From the NCBI GenBank assembly GCA_028671895.1, contig CM053796.1, positions 26,968,860 to 27,032,859 on the forward strand: a DNA stretch of 64,000 nucleotides. The letters are read 5' to 3'. The DNA is from Oenanthe sinensis (taxonomy: Eukaryota > Streptophyta > Magnoliopsida > Apiales > Apiaceae). The notes beneath the pieces were generated by a model. It searched no databases. It was not told the DNA's origin and saw nothing but the letters and a program-made list of their open reading frames with translations. This document shows, one piece after another, positions 23,000 through 35,400 of the stretch. Within the stretch, counting starts at the first letter, position 1. Each line of letters starts with the position of its first letter. The position numbers and the translations under genes are program-made.

Positions 23000-25400
23000 A
23001 TGTCTGGAAGCAAAGATGACAATTCTAAGATTCATATGGTTAAAAGAAATGAATACACCCACTGGAAGGTTAAGATGCTGCACCATCTGGAAGCTACAGA
23101 CCCTGACTATCTTGACAGGATTCATGATGGACCCTATGTACCTTCAAAACTTGTTCCTCAAACCACTAAAGAAGAAAAAATAATTGAAGAGCACTTTGTC
23201 AACAAACCAAAGGCTGAGTGGTTAAAGGAGGACAATGAGAATGTCCTTAAGGAGGAAAAAGTCAAAAACATACTCTTTAACAGTTTAGACTATGTTCTTA
23301 TAAACTGTGTCATATCATGCAAAACTGTTAAGGAGATGTGGATAAAAATTGAAGTGAACTGTGAAGGAAGTACAGATGTCAAGAAGAATTCAAGGTCTCT
23401 ACTAATTCAGGAGAATGAGTATTTTGAGGCAAAATCTTGGGAATCTATTACTAAGATGTATGATAGGTTTACAAAACTTCTGAATGAGATGACTATACTT
23501 GGTAAGGTTTATGACTCTGAAGATACAAACACCAAGTTTCTGATAGCCCTTCCTGAAGAGTGGGACAATAAAACAACAGTCATAAGAGAAGAAAGAGATT
23601 TGGATAAAATCTCTCTGGAAGAATTGTATGACAGACTCAAAACATATGACCTAGAGATGCAATAGAAAAAGAACAAGAAGTCTATGAAGGCAAAATCTAT
23701 GGCACTCTTAATAGAGTCTGAGAAAGAACAACATGAAGAACTCACAGAAGCAAGAATCAAGGATTCAAGGAAGAATGGTAAGACTGTTGTTGAATCAGAG
23801 TCTACTCACACAGACTCTGATTCTGATGATGAGATTGATCTGAGTCAAATGATGGCTATGTTTGCTAAAAATTTCAAAAGAATGAAATTCAATAAAAGAA
23901 CTGGAAAATTTAGTAAGAGGCCAACATTTAAAAAGGAGGATGATAAAGCTAAGAAGAGCAATAACACCATAATCAAGCTTGACAAGGCAAAATTCAAGTG
24001 CTTCAACTGTGGAATATTGAGGCATTTTGCTAGTGAGTGTAGAAAGGCTATAAATTAAGGCAAGGGTAAGGCACTCATCTCAACAAGAAAGAACTGGGCA
24101 GATTCAATCTTAGATGATGAAATCGATTATGAAAATCTAGCATTGATGGTTATCTCCTCAGAAAAATCATAATCTCTCAAAGAACCTTCATCTCCTAAAA
24201 CTCAAGTATCAATCTTTTCTCCTGAATCTTTACTCAATTTAGACTTTGATGGTATAAAAATTGTACAAAGTGAGATTAAAAATATAATGACAAATTGTAG
24301 GTCTCTCACTAATGAGAATGACAGGTTAATAGAAGAAAATTTAACCTTGACTAGTAGGAATAACCATTTAGAGTCTGAATTAGTGTTTATGAAAGAATAC
24401 AAAAAGGATTATGAGAAATGCAGGCATAACTACACTGAAATCTTAAAAGCCTATGAATTTGTTAAGAAAGAACTAGAGGAAGAATGGCTTAAGTTCAAAG
24501 TGTGGACAGACTCTAGTAGAAAAGTTCAGGAAATTCTCAACAATTAAAATGTGCCAAACTGCTGATCTAGGCTATGACAAGAGTCAATGAAAAAGACCTA
24601 TTGATGAGATGGATACCAATGAAGAAGGGAGCCAAGTTAATAAGACTAAGGACAAGAGTTTCTTCACTCCTGTTAAGTTTGTGTCTTCTGAAGGAAAGAC
24701 TGTTTTACCTAAAAAAACCACAAACGCATCTGTCAATGATCTCCCTGTTGTTGACAAAAAGATAGATGAATCAGGAGCGAAGAAACTTAAGAAAACCATT
24801 AACATTGGGTCTAAGTCTAAGTTAAAGGAAAATCTAGAGAACTTATCATAGTCTATAAAGACTAGGAGAAATAGGAATGGTAAGGAAGGCATTAATAAGG
24901 CCAATAATTATCAAAATGATCCTAACACTCCTAGAAAGAAGTGTTATAGATATGGAAACCACAAACATTTAGCTCTAAACTATAAAACAAAGATTGAAAA
25001 AGAATTCAGAGTTTATTCCTTCTCAGACTCTGAAAAATCATAAAATTACACAGAAGCCTTGTTATCACTGTGGTAGCATATTTCATTCAATTTATATGTG
25101 TAGGGACTATCATGATTTGTATTACAATTTTAATGAGCTAAAATCTTCAATTGATAAAAGTAGGTATGATACTGTCAAGCTCCACCACAATCTCAGGTAA
25201 CTAATGAAACGGGTAAATTAAAAGTGAAGAATACTAAACTTGTTTCACTCAATATTAGTAAGAAAGGATCCAAAATTGTTTGGGTCCCCAAAACATCTAA
25301 CTAATTGTTATATGTATGTACGGAACCAGGGTAAAGAGAGTAACCCTAATCCTGGACAGTGGTGCTTAGGACACATGACTAGAAAGAAACCTTGATTTAT
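23000..25400 (+). pseudogene. gag: SIRE-like gag and start of pol, broken
   Basis: The frame opens MSGSKDDNSKIHMVKRNEY and carries a typical SIRE-lineage capsid region (about residues 20-220). A zinc knuckle with CFNCGILRHFASEC follows at about 23998-24040. Downstream are a Glu/Asn-rich coiled region (24287-24547) and two more Cys-His motifs, CYRYGNHKHLALN and CYHCGSIFHSIYMC. The protease active-site motif LILDSGA lies near 25341-25361. In-frame stops at 23663, 24056, 24170 and 24545 and at least two later frameshifts disable it. Integrase, reverse transcriptase and RNase H are missing; the sequence goes straight from the protease motif into the polypurine tract. Confidence 0.92.
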
Positions 25401-25424
25401 GCTTACATTTTATAAAGCATAAAT

Positions 25425-25434
25425 AGGGGGAGAT
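25425..25434 (+). other. Polypurine tract of the gag-only element
   Basis: agggggagat immediately before the 3' LTR; this primes plus-strand synthesis. Confidence 0.9.
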
Positions 25435-26186
25435 TTTTAGGAATATATTCATTTGATGATGTACAAAATACTACAACAGAGTCTAGCATAGTTTATTTGT
25501 AATAAGTCCTTCTAATCTCTGAACGTTTTCTATAATCAGAGTCTAGATAGTCAAAATTCATGTTTAGATGTCATTTCTACTTGAAAGATTTTCAAGAGAA
25601 TTGAAACCAGAGTCTAGATGCAAATCAGAGTCTGGGAGTTGATCAGAGTCTATAGACTAGCAGAGTCTATAGCCTATTAGAGACTGAAGAACATCATAGT
25701 TTGAAGTCTTTCAGAGTCTATAAAGTTGAAGCTATATTTGGAATGTGATCAACTGAAAGGGAAAGTTTCGAAGATAAAGACAATTATATTGCAGATATGT
25801 TATGGGAAGGAAATAGAATTTCAGAAGGAAACTGTCAACTAATAATTAGGAATTTTATTCCTACTGCAATTTGATTTTCTATTATTAGTTGATATGCAAA
25901 TCTCTATATAAATATTCTATGTAACCTAATAATATAGTCGAATTTTGTGGGAACATAGAGATAGAAAGAGTTGCTGTGAAAATACAAAGAAACTTCTAGG
26001 ATTTTTGTACACCCTAGGAGAGTTTGAATTCAATATTCTTTAATACAAATACTGATATTTTTATTCTCTGAGTTTTGATCTTTATTAAAATATTTCAAGT
26101 TTGATACTTCTGTAATTAATTGAAACTAAAGTGAAAAGATCACACAAGTATTCAACCCCCGTTCTACTTGTTTTACTAGGAAAACA
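25435..26186 (+). repeat. 3' LTR of the gag-only element
   Basis: Starts ttttaggaatatattc, where the canonical TG has mutated to TT, and ends aggaaaaca. It aligns with 22213-22962 along its length with many substitutions. Confidence 0.93.
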
Positions 26187-27212
26187 TGGACCTATCACGG
26201 GGAGAAGAAAGGAGAACGTAGCTCAAGTAATTTAAATTACTCAAATTATCAATTTGCAGATAAGGTAGATATTAATGTTTTTGCAAACTCCGATGGTGGT
26301 AATTCTAGTGATAAAAATAATATCCCCCACGTGTTCAATGAAGACTTACATAATCATCCTGATATGCATGATAAGTTAAAGGATGATGTTGGTTTACCAT
26401 TGTGGCCTAGGTTCACTAAGGCTTTTAAATTAGTTGACTCTGTATAACTTAAAATTTAGGCATCAAATTTCTGATGTGTTCTTCATAGAGATGCTCATAG
26501 CTTTTAGTGAACTTTTACCAAATGGCAATGTTCTATCCCGTAGAACATAGGAGGCTAAACAAATACTTAAATCCATTGGATTAGTACATGATAGGATTCA
26601 GTCTTGCCCTAATAATTGTATTTTATATTGAAAGGAGTATGCAGATTTAGATGAATGCCCTAAATACGGTTTAAAACGTTACAAGAAAGGCAATTCTCCA
26701 GCCAAAGTCATGTGGTACTTTCCATTATTACCAAGACATAGGCGCTTGTATGCTAATGCAGAAGATGTTAAAAATTTAACATGGCATCATGATGAGAGAA
26801 TTTATGATGGGATGTTGAGACACCTTGCCGATTCACCTCAGTGGAAGACATTTGAGGGAACCAAGGAATCTCTGTCTAGCACTTTCAACAGATAGAATGA
26901 ACCCTTATCGTCTTCAAAGTAGTTCTCAAAGTACATGGCCTGTGATTTTAAGTATCTATAACTTTGCGCTATGGCTTTGTATGAAGCGTAAATATATGAT
27001 GATGTTTGTCTTGATATCTAGTCATATACAACTTGGTAATGACATTGATGTATACTTGGCCCCTTTAATCGAGGACTTGAAGCTACTATGGGAAAATGGC
27101 ATTGAAGTAGACAATGGTTATAGAAAAGATCAGTTTAAGTTGAAAGCCATATTGTTCAGGACTATAAATGATTTTCCTGTTTATAACAATCTTTTTGGAT
27201 ATAGTGTGAAAT
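26187..27212 (+). pseudogene. CACTA-1 tnp2 transposase, middle segment
   Basis: Resumes with WTYHGEKK right after the SIRE-like insertion. It then carries LPLWPRFTKAFKLVDS and the tnp2 core: the CPNNCILY motif, ECPKYGLKRY, VMWYFPLLPRHRRLYAN, the WHHDER motif, a DSPQWKTF motif, STWPVILSIYN and DIDVYLAPLIEDLKLLWENGIEV, ending NDFPVYNNLFGYSVK at 27212. The segment has stops and frameshifts (a stop after KLVDSV, one before the KEYADL motif, and a shift after the FEGTKES region). The next residues of the family (KWYYACPLCG) are found at 39271, across the 12-kb insertion. Confidence 0.95.
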
Positions 27213-28650
27213 TGAAAGGGGAGATAGGAGTGAAGGGAAGTAACTCACTGCACTTTCATGTGTAATAGAAATGCTAAATGTAATCTCTGTGTAATGGTTG
27301 ATGATAACTCAACAATAGAACAGGACATGTAATAATATGCAGGTGCACATAAATCTTGGATCACAGAGTTCAGTTAAGACAAAGTATCAAAGGATCATCT
27401 ACAGACTTGAAGCCCACTGGAAGAAGTTCATTAACATGTTCAGGCCTCAGTGGAGAATAAAAGATGTTGACATCTATTCAAGGATGTGGAAGCTACAGAA
27501 GATTGTCTTAGTCTATGAAGATTTTAGTGCATTACAATCGAAGCAACAAGTAAGGTTTGCAAAGAAGAATGTGGAATCATGTTCGGAATACTAGTCACTT
27601 ATGAACCAGACCGTTGCATCAAGTGTCAGGACATTGGAGGCAAGCTCTCGTCGGTTAATATGATTTTAATCATTCTAAAGTTGTTGGTTTTCTTGAGTCA
27701 TGTGGAGGATCAACAAAGGTGGTAAATCAGTGTTGGAGAAATGTCAGCCTAATGGATAAGGGACAGACGGCACAACCTGATTGGATCTTACTAAAGCTTC
27801 ACAGATTAGAAGGCCAAATACTTGGACGTGGTGGAGTCACGTATACGGGGCCAAGTATTTGGATAAGGAAGTCTACACAAATTGAAGAGTGGAATGGAAA
27901 TATTTAATTTAATTAAATAAAGTATTTATTTAATTATTTATATATTTTATAAATAAAGATATTCTTTATTTATATTTTATATATTTATTAAATATTACTT
28001 TTACATTAAATATTTCCAAAGGCATGCTTTGCACATGACTTTGAAGATATGATTTGAGTGGACAAAAGTAAAAGGTGGAAAAACAAAAAGTAACACCTTT
28101 TTCAATATATAAAGAAGAAACCCAAGTCATCTTCCAGGGTGAGCATTCGGAAGAGAAAAATGGGGAGAGAGAGAGAAAATTATTTTCTCTCTCCCCCATG
28201 GCCATACTCCATATCTTGAATATTATGGGGCCATGAATTTCTGTGTGTCACCACTCATCTATTCTTCTATTGTAAACATTGCTAAATCTTGTTTAGAAGA
28301 TAGGTTTGATTTTTGTCTCCTAGATCTAGAATTTGTAATATTTTTAGAGGAGCCAAAAATCATTTCTTTGTTGTGTTCTTGAGCTTTTGTTCTTGAACTT
28401 GTTGTAGCATCTACCCCACTTCAATGAATATAAAGTTATATTCTTGGATCTTGTTGTGTTGTGTATTTTGGATGATTTACCGTTCATTATCTTGGTTATT
28501 TTAATGGTGTTCTTGAGGTTGAAGAAGATGATGAACAGTACCTGGGTTTGAACCAAAGTAATTTTTATGTTGTCCCAAAAAATAAATAAAAGTCAGATTT
28601 TTATTTGGGAATCGTATTCACCCCCCCTCTACGATCTCCAGGACCTAACA
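27213..28650 (+). repeat. 5' LTR of the 12-kb element
   Basis: Starts TGAAAGGGGAGATAGG, ends ggacctaaca. TATA box tatataaag at 28106-28114. An 85-codon frame at 27337-27594 has a near-identical copy in the other LTR and is not evidence of a gene. Confidence 0.96.
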
Positions 28651-28652
28651 AT

Positions 28653-28664
28653 TGGTATCAGAGC
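28653..28664 (+). other. Primer-binding site of the 12-kb element
   Basis: tggtatcagagc, complementary to initiator-Met tRNA, 3 bp after the 5' LTR. Confidence 0.95.
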
Positions 28665-28784
28665 TACTCGATTGACATACAAATCGATTGGATCTATTTT
28701 TATTTTTGAGATTAAAGAGGGTACAATTGGTTCACTGGACATCCAGAATTTTTTCTGAAGCCCGGAATTTTTCTAAGTACAAAA

Positions 28785-29445
28785 TGTTCTAGATGGCCAA
28801 GTAGAACATTCCTATGTAGAATATTCGAGATAGATATTCGAGATGGCTAAGTAGAACATTTCTATGTAGAAATTCGACTTGATGTTCGAGATAGTGTCTA
28901 ACTCGAACATTATCTCGAATATTCTACTTAATGTTCTAGATAGAACCTAAGTAGAAATTCTGGAGTTAGAAATATTTTCTAAGTCAGAAGTTCTACTTAA
29001 TGTTCTACATAGAGCCTAAGTAGAACATTTCTATGTAGAAATTCTACTTAATGTTCTAGATAGAACCTAAGTAGAAATTCTGGAGTTAGAAATATTTTCT
29101 AAGTCAGAAGTTCTACATAGAGCCTAAGTAGAACATTTCTATGTAGAAATTCTACTTAATGTTCTAGATAGAACCTAAGTAGAAATTCTGGAGTTAGAAA
29201 TATTTTCTAAGTCAGAAGTTCTACTTAATGTTCTACATAGAGCCTAAGTAGAACATTTCTATGTAGAAATTCTACTTAATGTTCTAGATAGAACCTAAGT
29301 AGAAATTCTGGAGTTAGAAATATTTTCTAAGTCAGAAGTTCTACTTAATGTTCTAGATAGAGCCTAAGTAGAACATTTCTATGTAGAATTTCTACTTGAT
29401 GTTCTAGATAGAGTCTATGTAGAACATTTCTATGTAGAATTTTTT
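28785..29445 (+). repeat. Tandem array of hairpin-forming 108-120 bp units after the primer site
   Basis: The phrase tggagttagaaatatttt recurs at 28961, 29081, 29189 and 29309, giving units of 120, 108 and 120 bp. Each unit is full of inverted gttcta / tagaac pairs, for example gttctagatagaac with 6-nt arms, so the RNA could fold into a row of stem-loops. It lies in the untranslated leader where retroelements often carry packaging or dimer signals; that role is only inference. Confidence 0.93.
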
Positions 29446-32400
29446 TTTACTTAGAGGGCTGTTTCAACATAATACATGGCTACATAACTTAACTTTTATT
29501 TAAAACAAAAATTGTTTTTCTCTCAAATTGTTTTTAGTTTAATAATTAATTTAATAATTAAATTTGAATTTAATTATATAAAATATTTTGAAAATAATTT
29601 TTAAATTTAAATAATTTATTTTTCAAGTTTATCTTACATCTTGGAAAATATTTTATTTTCTTTTAAAGTTTGGAGTCAAATATTTTATATTTTTAATATT
29701 CTTAGTTAAGAATTTTATTAATTTAAAAACTAAAATTAATCTTAAAATCCAATTTAATTTCTTTTGAGTTTAATATTCTTAAAAGTATTTTGAGAATTAT
29801 TTTTGAGGTTTAATAATTTATTTTTTATAGAAGTTTTAATTATAAATCTCATAAAACTTTTTGGAAAATCATTTTAGTTGAAATAATTTATTTTCAAGAA
29901 TATCTAAGATGACTTGAAAATTTATTATTTTTATATCAAACTTATATTTTCAATCTGTTTTATTTTAATTATAATTGAAACTGTTTTGGATTATAAATTC
30001 TATAAAATTCTTTGGAAATTAATTTTGATTTGAAATAATTTCTTTTTCGGGATTATTTAATATACCTTGAAAATTTTGTTATCTCTATATCAAAACTTTC
30101 TTTTCGAATTTTATTTTATTTATAATTTGAAATTGAGAAATTTATTATTATTTATCAAAAATGTATTTTCAATTTATTTTGATTATTTAAATTCCTAAAA
30201 AATTAAATACTTCTGTTTGAACAAAATGTTTTATTAAACGAAACAACAGGAGTTGATTCTTCGTTCGTTGAGGACAAACGAACTGACTGAAGAACATTCT
30301 AATGGAGTTGAGACCTGATCTTACCATTGGAGATGTATTTCTACATCGGTCTACTCAGTGGATCATTTGGTTATTGAAAGGGGATTAGTTCATTTAGGGA
30401 AGAGTCTTCGATCAGTGGTTTTCGAATCAATATCTGAAGAATTTGGGATTTTGAAAAGGAATTCAGTTTAACGGTCAAAGAACCTAAATAACAATTGAAG
30501 ATTTGGTTAAAGGACATCAGTGGCAGAAATACACAAGGTTTGATTATCACTGACATATGATAATCAAGGGGTTATTGCTATACATACAAAGAAGAGTGAT
30601 CTTTTCAAGCAGAACATGAGACATTCTATGTCGGGGTCTTTAAGCAGAACAATCAGGTATCAGTTTGGGTTGAAGCAGGAACATCATTGGTTATTCAGGT
30701 CAAATGCAAGGATACTTCCATGAGTGTTAGTAGAATGGAAATTGATTTGGATCAATTGATTATCACTCGAGATGGAATGTTAAGCATCGCACAGGTATAC
30801 TTTCTAACTAGTTTATACTTGTTTGATTTAATTATAGAGTATTAAGTGCTGAACTGCATTATATTATAAGTTTGATGTAATGCATGTCTCACCTTGATTT
30901 CTATATAAATTAGATAACTTATGCTAGTTTGTTAGTGTTGCTTGTTTATCAGTATTTGACTTCATGATTAGATCTTATATGATTTAATGCTTGCTTTACG
31001 ATAATTGATCATGCTAGCATATAGAGTCTTAGGTATTTGTAGGGGTACATTTACCGGAAAGAGTATTTGCTGCATGCTAAGTGCCTTGATGTTTACATTG
31101 TCAATAATATGTTTATACTCGCATGGTTGTATTAAATGCTATATTTGATCATGTGCTTGTTAAGATAAGTTTGTTTCTAATTTGGGAATTGCCTAGGGGT
31201 CAGTTTAATAAACCATGAATTAAATTTTTAAATTTAAATTGACTCAGGTAATTAGAGATAATATAATGTTAAAGTGAACAACAAAGGTGATTTAGAAGAA
31301 TTAGGAATCTGAGTGATTGATTCTTCTATGACTACATATATGTACGACATGATTCTTATAGACTGCTAGTCCACCTTAAGTTAGGTTGGGATCACTGAGC
31401 TCATAGCCAAGACTACTTGTTGAGGCTGATATAGATGAGGAGTGATCAGTCAAATAAGAATGAGCATGTTGAACTTGAATGCTTTGTTGTTAACAATGTT
31501 TAGAAATATCTCTAACCCTTGGACTCAATCAAATTGAGGACCACGTGTCTTAATCATTTGTGAATGCAGAGTATCTTTCAACATGTACAAGTTATATATC
31601 TCTGACATTTTCATGTTCGAGGCATGTAACTACTTTTGCTTTGGTATTCAAATGGTTAAGCAAGGTTACCTATTTTTCTTGAATGATCTGAAGCACAATA
31701 TTAAGAAAGACCTAGGGAATTCTTTGCGAAGGGTTTCCTAATATCAGTTCGAGGATGAACAGTGTTGATCGGGGTCAAGAGAAATAGAAGCTCACTCTAC
31801 TGGAAGTGAGGTTATTGCTAACACGAAATGTAATGCTTATGATGAAGTCAACTATTCGTTGAAGTTTATCAGAATGGAGTTAGCTGTAACAACAAGTGAT
31901 GCTCTCACACTTGGTTTATCAACTAATACTTGGTTTATCAAGATAACGGATTCGACGGTAAAGATGAAGTTGGTGAGAAAGGACTACTTCTAATGAAGTT
32001 CTTTTAAGAAGGACATTAGTGAAGTATGTCAGTTGAAGGGAAGTCAAGTCAAAGGCTACCCTGTTTAGTTTTGGTGTTTGTTCATGCATTCGATAGATGA
32101 AGCATCTCAGTGATTAATCAGCAAATGTAAAGAGAAGACATCAAGTAAGATTAATCATGCTTGAAGTCACATGGTGTGATGGAAGGCTATCTTATTTGGA
32201 GTTAAGAGCTTACACAGAGTCTGTGATTGATTTAAGATGATCTAGATGCAGTGAACATCATCATCAAGCTCCCTAGCATTCGTTTGATTTTAGCTCTGAA
32301 TTTCTAAAGGTTGACATCCTGTTTAGGGCTCAAGATCAGATGACACCAGATGAAGAAAAGCTGCAAGCAGCATCACAGGGGGAGCATCAGTAAGTTGGAT

Positions 32401-35400
32401 CAACTAGTCGTGTTTGATGCTCAAAGGCTAGCAGTGCTCATTGAGTAAGAGTTGAGATTCTTAGGAGCACTGAGTGATCCAGATTGAGTGATTGCATATT
32501 AGAAAGGAAATTGTCAATTTAAAAATAATGCAAGATGATCTCAATCATATTTGAAGAAGACTACTCTACCCACTGAATATCTAAGGAAACATTAAGGACA
32601 CATCTGTCATAACAAAGGGTTTTGTGTAACAACATTTCCTAGAGTCAGTTCTTGATGATTCTGGGTAGTAGAGTAGTGATTGGTCGTGCATGTATAAGTG
32701 TATTTCATTGTTTTTTTTTTCTGAGTGAATTCAATGAAGACTGAAGATGCACTAACTAATCAAGATTGAGGAGGGTTCGAATCAAGGAACTAACTCAATT
32801 AAACCAGAGGCAGATACACTTAGCGCAAGGAATCAATCCACATGAAGACTTGGTATTGATACAGAAGCTGAAGGGTAGTTCGGAGTTTTTTTTGGTTCTA
32901 CTCTGCTAGTGTCAAGACTACTGGTTTCTAGAGTGCTGAGTTTAGTGAAGTTGCTGCCAAGACCAATATCTACTAGGAAATATTTGGGTGTTGAAGGTAA
33001 TGCAGTTTCCGTCTGGATGAGCATGGTATTGTTTCGAGGAACAATGTTAACTGGTAGCTGAAAAGTTATTCCTGTCCAAAAGGAGTAAACGTTCGATCTC
33101 GAAAGGAGTAAACGTTCGATCTCTAGGGCAAAGAGGAGTAATTGTTCATTCAACGATCATACACCAGTAAAAGCTCTATTGACTAAGGTATGTCACTCTA
33201 GTCTAATATTGATTTATTTAAATGTAATGTTTATAGAGAGTGTTCATGCTATTTAGATGTCTACGATCTCTAGGAGCTTGTGACCACCCGGGACCCAATA
33301 TTATCGTTATGAGATTACCTATGATCACCCGGGACCTAGGGACCTAACATTGTAGCATCTCTTTGTATAGTCAATTTATATCCAGGATCTCGTACTTTGT
33401 GCTGTCATATGTTATTCATGCTATATGTATCAAATGTTTCAGCATAAGTATTTGTATATATTAATTAATTGTAATTTTATTTACTTTTAATTGTTTAATG
33501 CTAATATTAATGGAACCACTTAATATGTAGTTTAAGTGATGTAATTCATGTCTTTTGCAAAATCCATTAATATTAGTTGTCATTCTTTTGATATTAGTGA
33601 TGTCACTTAGAATTTCTGCACTAAGTGACAAAAAGATTATTTCAAAAACACTGATATTGAAAGTAATTACTACATCGCGAGGGGTTGCCAAAGATCATAA
33701 ATTTTAGCATTAATTTTTAAAGGTATTTGATCTCTGATGCAACTAGTACCTCGAGCTTACATACATTCTGATTGTCATGAGTATTTTCAATATGCTTATG
33801 TGATAATTGTTAAGATGTAGTGTAAGAAGTTAAATGCTGTCATTCGATCAATGTATGTTCAGTGTTTAGCGGATGCTTATGTTTTATGCTTTAGAATTAC
33901 CATGATCTATATTACAAAATGTGTTTGTTTCAAGCGACAAATGGTAATTGTCTAGCATAATGTAAGTATCTTATGTGCTTGATTGTTTTGTAGTAAGATG
34001 CATTTTATTACAAAATGATGAATGATGTTAGTACTTTTGAATGTCTTGTCATTCATATCTTTGATAATTCATTAGTATTAACACATGTTTTTCATTCTTT
34101 AAAACTTGAATGCATAAAGAAATTTCTTGTCTATTTCTTGTGAAAAATGTTTTATCTAAACATGCATTCATTTGCCAGAGAATGAAAAGCCACTAAAAGT
34201 TCCCCTTGAAAGAGAACATTTCTTGAGGATTATCTTTCTATTTCAAAATCATATATCCTCTCTCTCTCTAAATGTTTTGTAATGAAAACTGTTTTCTCTC
34301 CACGATTTGTTTAAATAAAGTTACTTGATAACTTGTAACTCAGGTTGCATGGTATCAGACTATTTTATTTGAGTAAATTGTTTTGATCTTGAGGTATCAA
34401 TCATTGGTAAAACATTTTTCAAAACTCTTGTTAATGTCTGTTTCACATTGACTTGTAGTATTAAAACAATGGTTGTTTGCTTTGGGATTAGTGCCTTGGA
34501 CTGTATGACTAAAGCATTCATTCAATTTTTTTTTAAATGATTTATGTTTTAAGTCGGAGATAATATCCGATAAGAATGAATTGCAAAAAAATTTCTGAAA
34601 ACATACAGTGAGCAAGATGAAATAGATTTGAGTTATTAATCAAAATGTTTTTGTTAAAAGAGTTGAATTTCAATTGGATATTTGTCTAAGAGAAATTCAA
34701 AAGAACACTTTTGTTAATCTGTTAAACTTTTTTTAAAATTGTGAGTTTATGAAATTTGGCTTAATATTCTTTTACATATTCTTTATTAATTCCCACATTT
34801 TAGCTCTGGTGCATTGTTTCTTGAGGACACATTGCTCCGATGCTATATGTCTGAGAAGGAATAGAGAATAAGTTTAATCATACTCTACCAAATTTTATAT
34901 AGCTCTCATTAACTCTATTTATTTAGCCGTAATGGCTTGGCCTAAATGGCTATAGGGGAAGGTCTAGAAGTTGAATAATCCATCAATTTCTAACAAAGGC
35001 CTTAGTACCAAACACTATCATTCTAATTCAAACTTTCAACCCTTGGTGATATAAGGAACTTATGTTAGTTAGAGGTTGATAAGGGAGAAACTGCAGTTGA
35101 TGCAGCAAATAAGGATGAAGTCGGAAGTGCACCCACAGCTCTACCTCCAGAGAAGAAAAGAAGTATACAAATTGAGGTAACTGTAGCTCATCTGTATTCT
35201 CTCAAAAGGATGCAGAGCTGAAAAGGCAATTCAACCGTTTCTGAATGAACTCTCTCAACAAGGTGATTTCATTGAAAATTCGCTCGTCAGCCAGAGCACC
35301 TTGTAATGAGTCAAGCACACCAAAAGCATTCACGCTGATGGTAATCCTAAAGTTTCTGCATCTAAGGGATGTTAAAGGACCTAACAGTTCTCTAGCCTCT

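Larger units (their letters stand above)
22213..26186 (+). mobile_element. Gag-only SIRE-like Copia element inside CACTA-1
   Basis: Two LTRs of about 750 bp enclose an initiator-Met primer site, a broken gag region and a polypurine tract. Flanks are ttgac and tggac, a 5-bp target duplication with one change. The LTRs differ at many positions, so it is much older than the two other insertions. All enzymes after the protease active-site region are deleted. The gag style (long, with RSLLIQENEYFEAKSWESIT and a glutamate-rich coiled region) is that of the SIRE/Maximus lineage. Confidence 0.93.

Noticed and set aside
27337..27594. 85-94 codon frame found at 27337 and again at 37938
   Set aside because: It is the same LTR sequence duplicated; identity comes from the LTR pair and there is no family similarity.
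28785..29445. Heat-shock element array (GAA/TTC repeats) in the 12-kb element
   Set aside because: The GAA and TTC blocks are one, three or six bases apart, not the two-base spacing that heat-shock factors need.
28785..29445. CRISPR-like repeat array
   Set aside because: Units are contiguous 108-120 bp tandem copies without unique spacers, in a plant retroelement.
31740..32200. Possible pol relic in the 12-kb element
   Set aside because: A few phrases look RNase H-like in translation, but no catalytic motif or continuous frame supports it.
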